A stretch of DNA of 64,000 bases. It comes from Mastigamoeba balamuthi (taxonomy: Eukaryota; Evosea; Mastigamoebida; Mastigamoebidae). Under the pieces are notes generated by a model. That model was not told the origin of the DNA and ran no database searches. It saw only the letters and a program-made list of their open reading frames with translations. The stretch is from contig CACRSC010000051.1 in assembly GCA_902651635.1 (NCBI GenBank), forward strand, positions 1 to 64,000, read 5' to 3'. A program made the position numbers and the translations under genes. Positions 1 to 10,796 of this stretch are shown here, piece after piece; the stretch's first letter is position 1; every line of letters begins with the position of its first letter.

Positions 1-807
1 AGAAGGTCCAGGAGGTGCTGCAGAGCCCGCGCGCCGCCGCCGAGGCCCTGCAGGGCGCCGCCGAGGGGGTGGCGCTGCCGCAGCTGCCCAAGTGGCCCGG
101 CGCGGGCCCCGCGAGGGCCGTGCCGAGGCTCTCGGGCGCGATGCTCGCGATCACGCGCACGGGGCTGCGCCTGCTGATCAACTGCGCGTCGCTGAGCCTG
201 CGCGGTCTGCAGGAGCTGCTGGCCAAGGAGAACCTCACCGTCGAGCTCTACCACCTGCTCTGCTACCTGCTGGCCGCGTGCCTGCAGCTGCCGGCCGAGG
301 GCGAGAGCGCCGCCGACGCCGCGGGCCGCGAGAGCGCGCTGGCCGACGCTCTGCTGCTGATGGGCTACGTGGCACTGCAGAACAAGCGGCTGCAGGAGAT
401 GTTCCACTGGGGCCAGCCCCCCTCGCTGCTCCAGACGCTCTGCGCCCTGCCCATGCCCTACTTCTGCAACCCCGAGTGCGTCGCGCTCTCTTGCACAACA
501 CAACGCGCACTGCTGACCCGAGCGCCCGCGCAGCCTCAAGAGAGTGCTGTTCCCGACGCTCGTGTGCCTCTACCACGAGAACCTGCAGAACCTGCGGGTG
601 ATGCAGAAGGAGCTCGACACGGAGCTGCTGCGCGGGTTCCTGGCCGAGAGCGCCAGTGAGAGCCCCCGGGCAGCGCAGAGGCTGCTCTACGTGCCCGAGA
701 GCCAGCGCACGACGTACGCGCGCGACGAGTGCTTCGAGCTCGAGAACAGGTTCCCCGCGAGGCTCGTCGCCTCTGCCGTCGAGTTCTTGTCGAGCAACTC
801 GCCCTGA
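1..807 (+). CDS. SCAPER: SCAPER homologue, C-terminal part (5' end outside window)
   Basis: Two exons, 1-475 and 534-807, frame open to the left edge. The 58-bp intron starts GTGCGT and ends CAG, phase 2. Splicing restores the block YFCNPDLKRVLFPTL, which matches the C-terminus of animal SCAPER (S-phase cyclin A-associated protein in the ER), followed by the family's ending with a DECFELENRFP motif near the stop. About 250 residues are present, mostly helical. In animals SCAPER is cytoplasmic/ER-associated and has been linked to cyclin A and to tubulin mRNA autoregulation; that role is family knowledge, not visible here. The N-terminal zinc-finger and coiled-coil parts would lie left of the window. 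Confidence 0.85.
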
Positions 808-1290
808 CGCGCTGAGCCCGAGACGCGGCTGCGCGTAGTGTACGGGCCACCCTGGCCCTCCAGCAGAGTGTACAGAATCGTCGGCCCAAAAGTGTCGCCA
901 GCTGGCTGTGCAATGCAGCCTACGTTCAGTGGTCACCAGCCCGCCAGCCTGTAAGCATTTCTCTGTGGTGCTACACGGGCATCGCAGTCAGCAGCTCACC
1001 GAAAACGCACGGAAAACACTGCAGTGCTGACTCAGTGCCCAACGGTCTTTTCGTCCTTTGTGTAGTCTTGATAGCTGGCGCGCAAGACAGTGGACTGGTT
1101 TTGTGTGTTCTTCAGGACAGATGAGAAAGACGAGCTCGTCTCCTCATCTGCCCTGGAAGGCCGCATTTGGGGTCTTGTGCAGTGACACGTCAATCAAGCA
1201 ATAGTGCATTTGAACCAACGATTTTCTCACAACTCGAGAGCCGGGTTGGTTGTCGAACCTTCATCTTCACCTCCTGGTGGCGTGTGGACG
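808..1290. other. Intergenic stretch, no gene seen
   Basis: Between the SCAPER stop and the first tandem-family gene. It is less GC-rich than the genes. Open frames here are short and match nothing recognisable. It should hold the SCAPER 3' end and the promoter of the next gene. Confidence 0.6.
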
Positions 1291-2109
1291 ATGGCGGACA
1301 GGACCGCAGGCTCGGCTCCGTTCCTCGACGTCAGCGACAGGGTGTACCGGACAGTGCCGTTCACTGTTCGTCTGGGAAACCGTGGGGAAGGATGTGGCCA
1401 GTCGGGGCTCACGGCACACACAGATCACGTGTGTGACACCATCGGGGTGGCTGGAGGAGCACGGCCTATGCGCGGCGGACATCAGAGACGCTGCTGCTCG
1501 CAGCACTGTCCACCTGGAGAGCAGCTCAGGCGGCCCACGTACGCCCTCCACATTCTGCGAGACAGAGCGTAACCCGATCCGAAAGCCATTGGTGGGTGCT
1601 CAAAGTGCAGCAAAGCCAGAAGCAAGCCCGTGATCGCCATAGGGGACTTCATGTCCGAGACATCGTCGGACAGGGGTCGCTGCTTCTCCTTTCACAACTG
1701 CCTCTCGTGAGTACTCTGGGGACTCATTCTAGGTGTTCTCAGTACCCCGGAGAGTGACGCACCGTGCAGGTACTGCAACTCGTCCAGGCTGCATCTGGGG
1801 GACAGGGTGGTCGTGGAGTTCAGCATCCGCAACCCTGACGGGTCGTTGGCTGCCCGTGCGCTGTCCGCGCCGCTGAGCCTCCGTTCTCAATCGGGGATGC
1901 GGTCGCGCTTCGGCCACCGAGCTCCAGCTCGGCCGCAGGGCGCCAGAGGTACCGCACCCGGAAGCGAGACAGAGACAAGACAGCCTCTGCCACTCCTGCC
2001 ACTCCCGGCAGAGGTTGTTTTGCTAAACCAGAGGGCTCTGTGGGCAGTTCAGCTGGCTCTTGGTGAGCTTGGCCGGTCTCACCATGGTTACGCACTCTTC
2101 TACACATAA
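1291..2109 (+). CDS. Tandem-family protein, copy 1 (unknown function)
   Basis: Exons 1291-1365, 1424-1538, 1586-1706 and 1770-2109 give 216 residues. The start is the first ATG before the conserved block FLDVSDRVYRTVPFT. The second and third exons are exactly 115 and 121 bp, as in the two neighbouring copies, and all three introns share position and phase (0, 1, 2). Conserved parts are ITCVTP, a helix-like AADIRDAAARSTV segment, a Cys pair (CSKC), then CNSSR-HLG and a strand-rich region ending LAARALSAPLSL. The tail differs from copies 2 and 3: it lacks their leucine-rich helix. I do not recognise the family. The alternating beta pattern with Cys pairs and a CNSS motif could be an Ig-like transcription-factor fold (p53/Rel-like), but that is a guess. 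Confidence 0.75.
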
Positions 2110-2558
2110 GAAGTCGGGTCTAAGTAACTTGTTGGCTCATCTTCAGTGTGGTTTTGCCTCGGCGCAGAATCAGGGTTACACGGGGGTTGGAGATTGCGGC
2201 TATGGCGTTCGTTCTCCGGTTATTTTTCAGAGGACAAAACGACTGATCAGCCGTGAATCTGTTCTCTGGCCCCGTCGCCACTCGGAGACAGATTTTCCGA
2301 AATTGTTCTGCGGTGTGATTGCAAATCGAGCTGGATGAAAAAGCAGATGTCCAATCCACAGGAAATTGTGGATAATGACCCGGCTAGTAAAAATTCAGCC
2401 TGAAAGAGAGCGCGGTTCCCAAAGGGTGAACCCACGGGGATGAAAAAGAGTGCCGAGTGGGGGGAAATGGCGGTTCATTCATTGTAGTGGATTTGGTGTT
2501 GCCGGTGTTGCGTTTTCCTTGCCGCGTGTGCTCATCCAGTTTTATTCGAGGCACCAAC
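2110..2558. other. Intergenic stretch between tandem copies 1 and 2
   Basis: AT-richer than its flanks, with no supported gene. It presumably carries the copy 2 promoter. No repeat shared with the other spacer of the array was found by eye. Confidence 0.5.
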
Positions 2559-3484
2559 ATGTCACACAACGCTGGGGAGCTGCCGCGGCGAAGGGCAAGC
2601 ACTGAGAGCCTGATGCCCTTCCTAGAGGTGTCGGCGTGCAGGGTGCACAGGGCAGCCCCGTTCGTGGTACGCCCGCTCGGAGATGAGAGGCGGCACTCGC
2701 GGTATCGCATCTCACTCGGTGCCTCCCGATCCCCTGCGCATCCAGATCACGTGCGTTACTCCACGGGGGTGGACGAGCGAGCACGGTATCACCGCTGCGG
2801 ACATCAGGGACGCTGCGGCGCGCTGCACAGTGCTCGTGGAGGGCAGTGTCTTTGGACCCCGTAAGTGCCCCCGCCCCCAGCGTTGCTCGTAGCGGCAACT
2901 CAGACGCTCTCGAAACAGACATCAGGAGCTGTTCGAAGTGCTGCGCGAAGACGGGAAAGCCGGTCGTCTCCTTTGGGGGCCGCATGGAGGAGACCTCGAC
3001 GGAGCAGAGCCTGCGCTTTCGGTTCCCGCACTGCCAATCGTGCGTCCGCTCTGCTCCGCCTTCCCGGCACTGACAGTCGCTCGCCGTGCTCAGCAACTGC
3101 AACTCGTCGCGTATGCACCTGGGCGGCAGGGTCGTCATCGCCTTCGACATCCGGTGCTCGGGCGGGTCGCTGGTCGCCCGCGCCCTCTCGCCGCCTCTGG
3201 TCCTGCAGTCGTCGTCTGGGCTGCGTTCGAGACCCTCTGCTCCCTCTCCCTGCTCTGCTCTGCCTGTGGTCGAGCGGGACGCGAGTCGAGACAAGGTGAG
3301 GGGGGCCGAGTGTCGTCCCGGGAGGCCAGCGGGGGAGCAGGAGGAGAGCGTGCGGCGAGCGATCCGCGCGGACAGACTGCTGCTGGGCCAGCTACTCGAG
3401 GACCTGCGCGGGTCGCTGAGAGACCAGCGGTCTCAGATCCTCGCCCTCAGGGCGATGATGAGCTGGCGAGTGCACCCAACATAG
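2559..3484 (+). CDS. Tandem-family protein, copy 2 (unknown function)
   Basis: Exons 2559-2666, 2746-2860, 2919-3039 and 3094-3484 give 244 residues. It has the same three intron positions and phases and the same 115- and 121-bp middle exons as copies 1 and 3. Conserved landmarks are PFLEVS, PFVITCVTP, AADIRDAAARCTV, CSKCC, CNSSRMHLGGRVVIAFDIR and LVARALSPPLVL. After a Ser/Pro/Arg-rich linker the C-terminus forms a leucine-rich helix (LLLGQLLEDLRGSLRDQ) that could oligomerise the protein. The function is not recognised. The tight conservation of core and exon structure indicates real, transcribed paralogues. Confidence 0.78.
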
Positions 3485-4005
3485 ATCCGGCCCTCTAGTG
3501 GCCGACCCGACACGAGCACCAGAGGGAGTCAGTCGCTGCTGATGCTCGGGACTCATCGGCTCTCGACCCGCGTGAGGGGATCCAACCTGTGGCCCAGTCA
3601 TCAGGGGCCGCCCCCCGAGAGTCTTTGGTGGATTCATTCCTGTTGGGGAGGTCTGTGCACACATGCCTGTTGCGGCGCCTGTCGAGGAACACTGCAACTT
3701 TTGCTCCGTCGGGCAACGGGAGCAGAGCGGGGGGCTCGGGCCAGCGAGAATAATCCAGAAATCTCAACGGAAAAGTGAATCATGACGCGCAATCCAGTCC
3801 CCTGCAGCGCAGCGGATCGAGGAATCGGGGCGGAATAGGTGACTGACTACCCTTTTCTCACTGGATTTGAAGAAAAAACCTCGGATTTTCCGCTGTAGTG
3901 TTCAAATCTCTAGAAAGTAATCACCAGTCACAGCCTCCCTGCTGACCTTTTTCTCCTGTGTACGTGGGTGTAGGGGCGAGCGAGAGAGGCAGTGTACGTG
4001 TGTGG
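3485..4005. other. Intergenic stretch between tandem copies 2 and 3
   Basis: No supported gene. Short open frames only. It holds the copy 2 3' end and the copy 3 promoter. A missing upstream exon of copy 3 cannot be excluded, because that copy's N-terminus is short. Confidence 0.5.
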
Positions 4006-4849
4006 ATGCCGTTCCTCCAAGTTTCGACGCACAGGGTGCACAGGACAGCCCCCTTCGAGGTCCGTTTGGCTCCTCCGTCTCTCTCGGCTGCCCCCCAGGA
4101 GTCGAAATGGGGGAAGAAGACTGATGCACACGCCATACAATACAGATCACATGTGTGGTGCCGCCCACCTGGATGGTGGAGCACGGAGTGACCGCCGCGG
4201 ACATTCGGGACGCAGCAGCACGCAGCACTGTCCACCTCGAGGGCAGCTCCTTCAGCCACCGTACGTTGGTCGCACACACATACACGGCAACCCGAGTGTC
4301 GGCTGAGCCAGAGGGGAGGGGGGCAGCTATCAGGGGATGCTCAGTGTGCGGCGGCAAGGCGATGAAGCCGGTCATCTCCATCGAGGGCCACATGGAGCAG
4401 ACGTCGACGGACAAGGGCCAGCTCTTTCGGTTCTCGTACTGCTTCTCGTGAGTGAAACGCCGAGGCTCCCCGAGCGGTTCTTACGAAATCGCAGCAACTG
4501 CAACTCGTCCAGGATGCACCTGGGAGGCATGGTCGTCATCGCGTTCGACATCCGTTGCTCGGACGGGTCGCTGGCAGCCCGGGCGCTGTCTGCGCCTCTG
4601 AGCCTGCAGTCGCAGTCTGGAATACGGACGAAGCACAGGTCTCGCCCAAAGGACTGTAGCCCAGTGAAGAACAGCGAAGACAGCGCCGGTTGTGTGGCAG
4701 CAATAGGTCCGGAGGTGAAGCAGGAGGAGCTCGCGGGTCAGGCAGTCTTCACGGACCAAGTGCTGCTCGGCCAGCTGCAAGCAATGCTGCGTGAGCAGAA
4801 CCAAAGAATAATCGCCCTCCAGATGCTCCTGAAACTGGCGGCCACGTAG
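4006..4849 (+). CDS. Tandem-family protein, copy 3 (unknown function)
   Basis: Exons 4006-4059, 4146-4260, 4327-4447 and 4495-4849 give 214 residues. The chosen ATG lies directly before PFLQVSTHRVHRTAPFE; copies 1 and 2 carry extra N-terminal residues, so an unseen upstream start is possible. Middle exons are again 115 and 121 bp. Conserved features are ITCVVP, AADIRDAAARSTVHLEGSS, CSVCGGKAMKPV, CNSSRMHLGGMVVIAFDIR and LAARALSAPLSLQSQSG. The C-terminal tail has a leucine-rich amphipathic helix (VLLGQLQAMLREQNQRII), close in kind to copy 2. Family not recognised; see copy 1 for a tentative fold idea. Confidence 0.76.
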
Positions 4850-5110
4850 CCAGCATGCTCCTTGTGGAACTACTGGTGGCATCTCTCTCCTTTCTCGACG
4901 ACCTGGGGATCAATCAATACACAAGACGTATTGAGAACGCTCTGGTCTCACTCCGCGCCCTCATGGGCCAAAATGTTGACCTGAATGCGGCACCTATACC
5001 AAGAGACCCCTAGTGTGCCGTGTTAGGCATAAGAATGCCACAACACGGCTAACGCCCACGTTCGTGCGCCAGACAGCGTTTCTGATTGGCCAAGGAGGTC
5101 TGCCGGGTGC

Positions 5111-7480
5111 TTATTTCTTTGGTGCAGCAGCAGCAGCAGCAGCCTGCTTCTTGTGTGTGAGGATGTCCTTGAGGTAGGCGAAGCGGGCCACACAGTCCTC
5201 CTTGGTCTTGCCCTCGACGACAATCTTCTCCCACTTGTCCTTTCCCTTGAACTCCTTCAGCCCCGCCTCGAGCTGCTTCTGCTGCGCCGGCGTCCAGTCC
5301 TTCACAGACGCCGGGTACTCCTTGTGCCCCGCTGCCGGCGCTGCCGCTGCTGCCGCCGCGGGCGCCGTCTCGGGCTTCTTGATGACCGTGACGCTGGGCG
5401 CGTCCTTGTTGACTCGAGTCCAGTCCTTGTCGAGCGGCGAGTCGATGGCCTTCTCCTTGATCTTGTCCTTCATCACGTCGTACGCGCTCGTCGTCACGAC
5501 CCCGTGCGCGTCTGGGCGGGGGCCAGTGAGCTGCCGTCATCTGAGGGAGGGGAAGCGTGGGGCTGGCGCACCCCGCGACTTGAGGGTCTTGTGCTTCTCG
5601 ATGACCTCCTCCATGCTGCGCGTGCCAATGAACGCCGAGATCTTCTGCCATCTCTCGTGGCAGCCTCCGGGGAACCTCTGGATCGCCTTGGACAGCAGCG
5701 CCAGCTCGTCCACCGTCCACGGCCTCGAGCTCGCTGCAGCGCGCGCAAACGGCGAGTGTGAGCGAATATTGGGCCCCCCCCCGGACTCTGCTGTGCCGGA
5801 GCGCACCCTTGAGCTTCTCCTCCTTCTCCTTGAGCGCCTTCTCCTCGGTCTCCTTGCGCTTGCGGGCCTCGTCGTCGAGGATGGCCTGCGCGCGCTCGAC
5901 GATGAGCTTGGCGGCGGCCTCGCCCTGGACCTTGGCGAGCTTCTGCACGATCTGGTCGAGCTGCGGCACCGTCATGTGCGAGCAGAGCACCTCGCACTGC
6001 TCGGCGACCGGGAGCCCCAGCGCCTGCGCCGCCTCGCCGCAGGCCTTGGCGACGGCGCGCAGCTTGGCGCGCAGGGCGTTGGCGTGCTTGATCTCGTCCT
6101 CGAGCTTCTTCTTCTCGAGCGCCTCGCGGCTGAGCTCCTGCTTCTGCAGGCGCTCGCGGCGCTGGAGCTCCTTCTCCTCCTTGCGCAGCTGCTCCTCGTG
6201 GCGCTCCTGCTTGCGCTGCTCCTTGGCGCGCTGGATGTCGCGCTCGTGCTTGGCGATGCGCGGGTCCTTGCGGTACGCGAGGTCGACGAGCCTGCGCACG
6301 CGCGCCGACTCCTCCTTCTTGAGCTTGGACTTCATCTTGTCGTTCTGGCGCTGCATCCAGCGCTTCTCCTCGCGGCTCTCGGCGTCGTTGGGGTCGTACT
6401 GGTCCTCGAGCGGGAACTCGCGCCACGACTTGAACGAGTACCAGAAGTCGTAGAAGGCCACGACGTCGTCCCACGGCGTCCACATGTCGCCCAGCTCGGG
6501 CACGCGCTCGACAGACGACCAGCGCTGGTTGCGCTCAAAGACGGGCGCGAACGTCGAGAAGAAGTCGCCCTCCTCGGCCTCGCGCTCCGAGGGTATGCGG
6601 TCGTCAAACGTCTCGGTCGAGTCGAAGATCTGGCGCTGCTCGGGGTTGCTCAGCACCTCGTACGCCTTGTTCACCCGCTTGAAGATCTCGTCCCCGTCCT
6701 TGCACTTGTCCGGGTGGTACTTGAGGCTCAGCTGCCTGTCTGCGCAGCCGCGTGTCAGGCGCCATCGTAAACAGCAACTCAAACGCACGCAACCCCGATA
6801 AAAATCGGTGGTCACCCAGAGTCGTAATTATAAACCCATACGAAAACACCCAGAGAAATGAGGCAGTACGTGTTCAGTGACATCATCGAAGGAGACCCAA
6901 GGAAAAAAACGGATGGAGGAGAACAGGAGAACCGAGAGGGGATGTGGTGACGCCATCGGAAGAAGCGTACAGGCGATGCGGATCTGCTCGGGGGTGGCCT
7001 TCCATCGGAGGGTGCCGAGGCCGAGGACGTCGTAGTGGTCGTCCGAGTTGACGGGGACCTTGTGCCGCTTGAACTTGCGCTTGAACTCCTCGTCGTCGGC
7101 CCGCTGCTTCGCGTCGTCGCCGTCCACGTCGTCCGCCGACGACGACGGCGGCGGCGTCGACCCGTGCCTCCGCCACGGCTCAAACTCGGGCACCGGCGTC
7201 CTGTCCGTCAGCGGCCGCAGTATGCGGTTCGGGTACCCTGCAGTTGCGTCACCGCGTCGTCAGCCGCGATTTCGCAGCGTTTCCGCGGTCATCGTCGAGT
7301 ATCGACGGGTATTGACGTGTCTTGACGTGTCTTGGCGGGGGGAGGCGGACCCGAGGGCGAGGCGAGGATCTGGGGGCCGTCGAAGCCGGCGGGGGCGGCG
7401 GCGAGCAGCGGGAGCGACTGCTCGTGGTCGTAGGTGAAGACCTCGATGAAGTCGACGTCGTCGGGCATCGCGGGGTCCAT
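5111..7480 (-). CDS. DNAJC2: Zuotin/DNAJC2-type ribosome-associated J-protein
   Basis: Exons (reading down) 7480-7351, 7237-6971, 6739-5807, 5733-5572 and 5511-5111 give 630 residues; all introns are phase 1. The J domain is split by the second intron and rejoins as IRIAYRQLSLKYHPDK, with the HPD triad at about residues 141-143. The zuotin homology region follows (GDMWTPWDDVVAFYDFW), then a long charged helix rich in Lys, Glu and Arg that binds the ribosome in relatives, then two SANT domains at about 444-500 and 565-610 (PWTVDELALLSKAIQRFPGG; DWTPAQQKQLEAGLKEF). Two SANT domains mark the DNAJC2/MPP11 type. The protein should act with Hsp70 as part of the ribosome-associated complex on nascent chains. 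It ends in an alanine-rich, lysine-tipped tail. Confidence 0.93.
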
Positions 7481-7581
7481 CGGGGGGGCGGCGCAGCGCA
7501 GATAAATAAAAACAACAGGGAAATATCGGCGGAAATCTGTCAGATTCTGTCAAGTCGTGATGTCAATCTGAAGATAGTTCC

Positions 7582-8615
7582 CCCAAAATCAAATGCCAGT
7601 TCCTGTGCCACGCTCAATCAGGGCAGAAACCCTCCCATCAGCCCATACACAAAGGCACAATGGTGCATGCTCAACCCCCATCCCCATGTCGAGAAAGAGC
7701 AAATCAAGATTGTTGGCGGATTCCGGATACTACTAGATACGTCCTACAACGTCATCCGCTGCTGAACTGCCAGGCAAATATCACCGTGGGGAGGAAGGGC
7801 CCCTTCACGCTGCAGGCGCTGCGCTGTAGCAGGAGGGGTCCGGGACCCTCCCCCGCCAGCCGTCGTCGTCGCCGTCGTCCTCCTCGTCCCCCTCGTGCGA
7901 CGTGGGGTCGTCGTCCTCGAACACCCAGACGTGGATCCGCCCGTCGTCCTCGTCCTCGTCCTCGTCCGTCTGGTCGCTCTCGCCGTCGCCCTCGCCCTCG
8001 GGCTGCTCCTCCTCCTCGGTCTTCACGGCGGCGTCGTGCGTCCAGTCCTCGTCGCCCCACCCCGAGGCGTCGCGCCTGCGCCACTGCTCCGTCGTCTNCC
8101 CAAAATCAAATGCCAGTTCCTGTGCCACGCTCAATCAGGGCAGAAACCCTCCCATCAGCCCATACACAAAGGCACAATGGTGCATGCTCAACCCCCATCC
8201 CCATGTCGAGAAAGAGCAAATCAAGATTGTTGGCGGATTCCGGATACTACTAGATACGTCCTACAACGTCATCCGCTGCTGAACTGCCAGGCAAATATCA
8301 CCGTGGGGAGGAAGGGCCCCTTCACGCTGCAGGCGCTGCGCTGTAGCAGGAGGGGTCCGGGACCCTCCCCCGCCAGCCGTCGTCGTCGCCGTCGTCCTCC
8401 TCGTCCCCCTCGTGCGACGTGGGGTCGTCGTCCTCGAACACCCAGACGTGGATCCGCCCGTCGTCCTCGTCCTCGTCCTCGTCCGTCTGGTCGCTCTCGC
8501 CGTCGCCCTCGCCCTCGGGCTGCTCCTCCTCCTCGGTCTTCACGGCGGCGTCGTGCGTCCAGTCCTCGTCGCCCCACCCCGAGGGCGTCGGCGCCTGCGA
8601 CCACTGCTCCGTCGT
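7582..8615. repeat. 517-bp direct tandem duplication flanking an N (probable assembly artefact)
   Basis: The stretch from about 7582 to 8097 recurs from 8099 to about 8615 at a constant offset of 517 bases. The copies match apart from a few single-base losses close to the end of the first copy, immediately before the N at 8098. This is what two contigs with overlapping ends joined without merging would look like, the first ending in poor-quality bases. The second copy is continuous with the orphan gene at 8322-9793; the first contains a broken echo of its last exon. Confidence 0.85.
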
Positions 8616-9793
8616 CTCCTCCTTGACCTGCGCCGTCGCCTCCTCGCGCACGGCCTCGGGGGCGGCCGTCTGCGTCTCGTCCTCCTCATCCTTGACGAGC
8701 GCCAGTGTCTGTTCGTGCGGCGTGGAGCGGGCCACGGGCTGCTCGTAGTCGACTTCGGGCTTCGGGTCGCGCAGGGGCTGCGCCGAAGGGCTGCGGTAGG
8801 TCTGCTCGTCGACCGCGGGCTCGGGCTCGGGCTCAGGCTTGGGCTCGGAGCTCGCGGCGGTGGCCTGCTGCGTCGTGGCCGTGTCCTGGTGCACGCAGAG
8901 CGACTGCAGGACGTCGCTGGGCCTCGGGTACTCGTCCGCGGACTGGGCCACGCTCCCGAAGGCCGCCGCGTTCTCGATCTCGGTGTACGTGGGCACGAAA
9001 GTGGGGGCCTCCGTGTCCATGCCGTCGCACTGCTCCTGCTCGCTGTACGAGGTCTCGCCGCCCGTCTCCCTCTTCTTGAGGGGGCGCTGGTCGTCGGCCC
9101 CGTCGTCCTGCTCGCGGGGTCTCTTGCGCTGCTCGCAGATGGCCGTGTGTGAGCCGCAGACAACAGGAGCGTAGAGATGTCACCTGCGAGCGCCCCCTGG
9201 CCTCGTCGAACCCGGACATCGGCGCCACGCTCAGGTCAAGGGTCAGGCCGTCGTCGTCGGTGGCAACTGTGGGGGCGGAAAATGGGAGCGGATTTTTAGT
9301 GTGCGATCGATTGATTTTCCGAGTGAAATTCCGCGGAGATCCAATGTATCGCTCACCGGGGGCGAGGGCGACGGGGCTGCGGCTGGAGCTGAAGGACAGC
9401 TCCCAGTTGATCTCGGGCACCTCCACGACGGTCCCCGTGGGCTGGCGGTGGTCGCTGGAGGCGCCCGGCGTGTCGTGGAAGGTCTGCTTCTGCGGCGCCT
9501 GCTGCTGCCGCTGCGTCGGGCTCGCGACCGCGGGGTGCTCGTCGCGAGTGTCTGTCAGTGAATGCGGCAGTCGGTGAGATGTGAGAGGATGGGGACAGCG
9601 CTCTCGCGTGCGGGAGAGAGAGAGAGAGAGAGCAAGCGAGAGGGAGTTGACCCCAAGAAAAAAGGCGGGAAGACTGTCGCTCACCCGCGGGGATGCAGAC
9701 GCTCGTGTCGTCGGGGGCGAAATAGTGCAGGTTAGCTACGTGGAGGTCCCTGTCCGCCGACATGGACTTCGTGGTCTCGAGGAACGAGCTCAT
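8322..9793 (-). CDS. Acidic orphan nuclear-type protein, paralogue of the 40.4-kb gene
   Basis: Exons 9793-9685, 9551-9357, 9266-9184 and 9128-8322 give 397 residues. Intron phases (1, 1, 0) and positions equal those of the gene at 40361-42150, and the first donor in both reads GTGAGCGACAG. Shared landmarks are DTR near the second exon start, a WELSFSS-type motif followed by a Pro-rich stretch, a short third exon ending SQ, then RKRPR, a basic cluster that could be a nuclear signal. The rest is low-complexity: Glu/Asp/Gln/Pro-rich with acidic runs (EDEDEDD) near the C-terminus. A GA microsatellite lies in the first intron at about 9610-9632. No known domain is recognised. The last exon overlaps the second copy of the 517-bp duplication, so the C-terminus deserves care. 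Confidence 0.7.
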
Positions 9794-10796
9794 CTTTCCG
9801 TGCGGGTTGTGGGGGTATGAAGCTCAGAATGAAAGGCAAATAAGCTCAGAGAGAGGGCTTGCAAAGTGGTGACTGTCTGCGACGATTCGTAAGAGTATTC
9901 TCGATGGCCGTAGCGGTGCGGTCCGCACTTTGGTGCACTGTAAGTCGTCGAGTAAGGATGACCTTTCGTCCCCGGGGTGACGTGGACCCTGTCTTGGATA
10001 CACGGCGCGAGCGAGAGCTGTTCTGTTGTCCTGCGAATAGAAATAGTCAACGAGTCCGACACCTCGTTGTGTGCACTCCCCTTCCCACCTCGATGTCAGC
10101 GAACGAAGAACGTTGGACCCACAACCACCCCTCGAGTGTCGTGCGGGGCAGTCGAACAAGCTTGGCAGAGGCGGCCGCTGCAGATTCCGGTGCGCAAATA
10201 TTCTCGGCATCGAGGAATTCTCTCTCCTCCCTTTGGAGGGCTGTCCCAGGGGAGGCGGAAAGGGGCACTGCCAGAGCACAGACCGGCGGAGGGGCCACGA
10301 CGTGTGCTGCGTCCAACATCTGTGTCGCTCTGGCACTGGCACTGGCTAACAACGAGGAGAGCGAGGGCAAGGGGGGGCATGTTCCGCGGTTCTGCACGCC
10401 CCCGCGCGTGCGCAAGGATCGTGTGGCACATGCCCTCGCCCCACTCGCCCTCGCCCTCGCCCTCGGCGCTGTCCTCTGCGCTGGGCGCTGCATACAGTTG
10501 GTGTCCGCCGCTCCGGTGGCCCCTCGAGCACCGGGTGGCCGCAGGTCGCCTCTGGCCTGACCTGGGCGAGCTTCTCCTCCGGGGGAAGCGCCGCTCGGGG
10601 ATCGGGGGCACCAACGACAGACGTCTGCTCTCTTGAGACCCTTGGCCAACGGTCTCGAAGAGAAATTGGCGCCTGTCGTGCCATAATCAACTCTTTCTTA
10701 TCATGGCGGAAGAATTTATCCGGGGTGAGATTTTTTTGTGTGACAGAGATCCACAGATCTCTTTTTGAGTTGCAGAGGAGACCGGGTCTGACGCAT
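9794..10796. other. 1-kb intergenic region between divergent genes, no gene supported
   Basis: It separates two divergently transcribed genes and so should hold both promoters. Several long open frames overlap on both strands, as expected in GC-rich DNA, but none shows recognisable motifs or a consistent splice model. A short CCCTCG-type hexamer run is present near 10435-10470. Confidence 0.5.

Noticed and set aside
5202-6770. 522-codon plus-strand open frame
   Set aside because: Antisense to the zuotin coiled-coil exon; Leu-rich because Glu/Lys/Arg codons read backwards. The minus strand has clear J and SANT domains.
7582-8270. A second partial copy of the acidic orphan gene
   Set aside because: It is the first half of the 517-bp duplication next to an N; an assembly join is more likely than a real gene copy.
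9610-9632. GA-dinucleotide run as a regulatory element
   Set aside because: A simple microsatellite in an intron; nothing else supports a function.
10047-10649. 200-codon minus-strand open frame between divergent genes
   Set aside because: Low-complexity Ala/Arg composition, no motif, and equally long overlapping frames on the plus strand.
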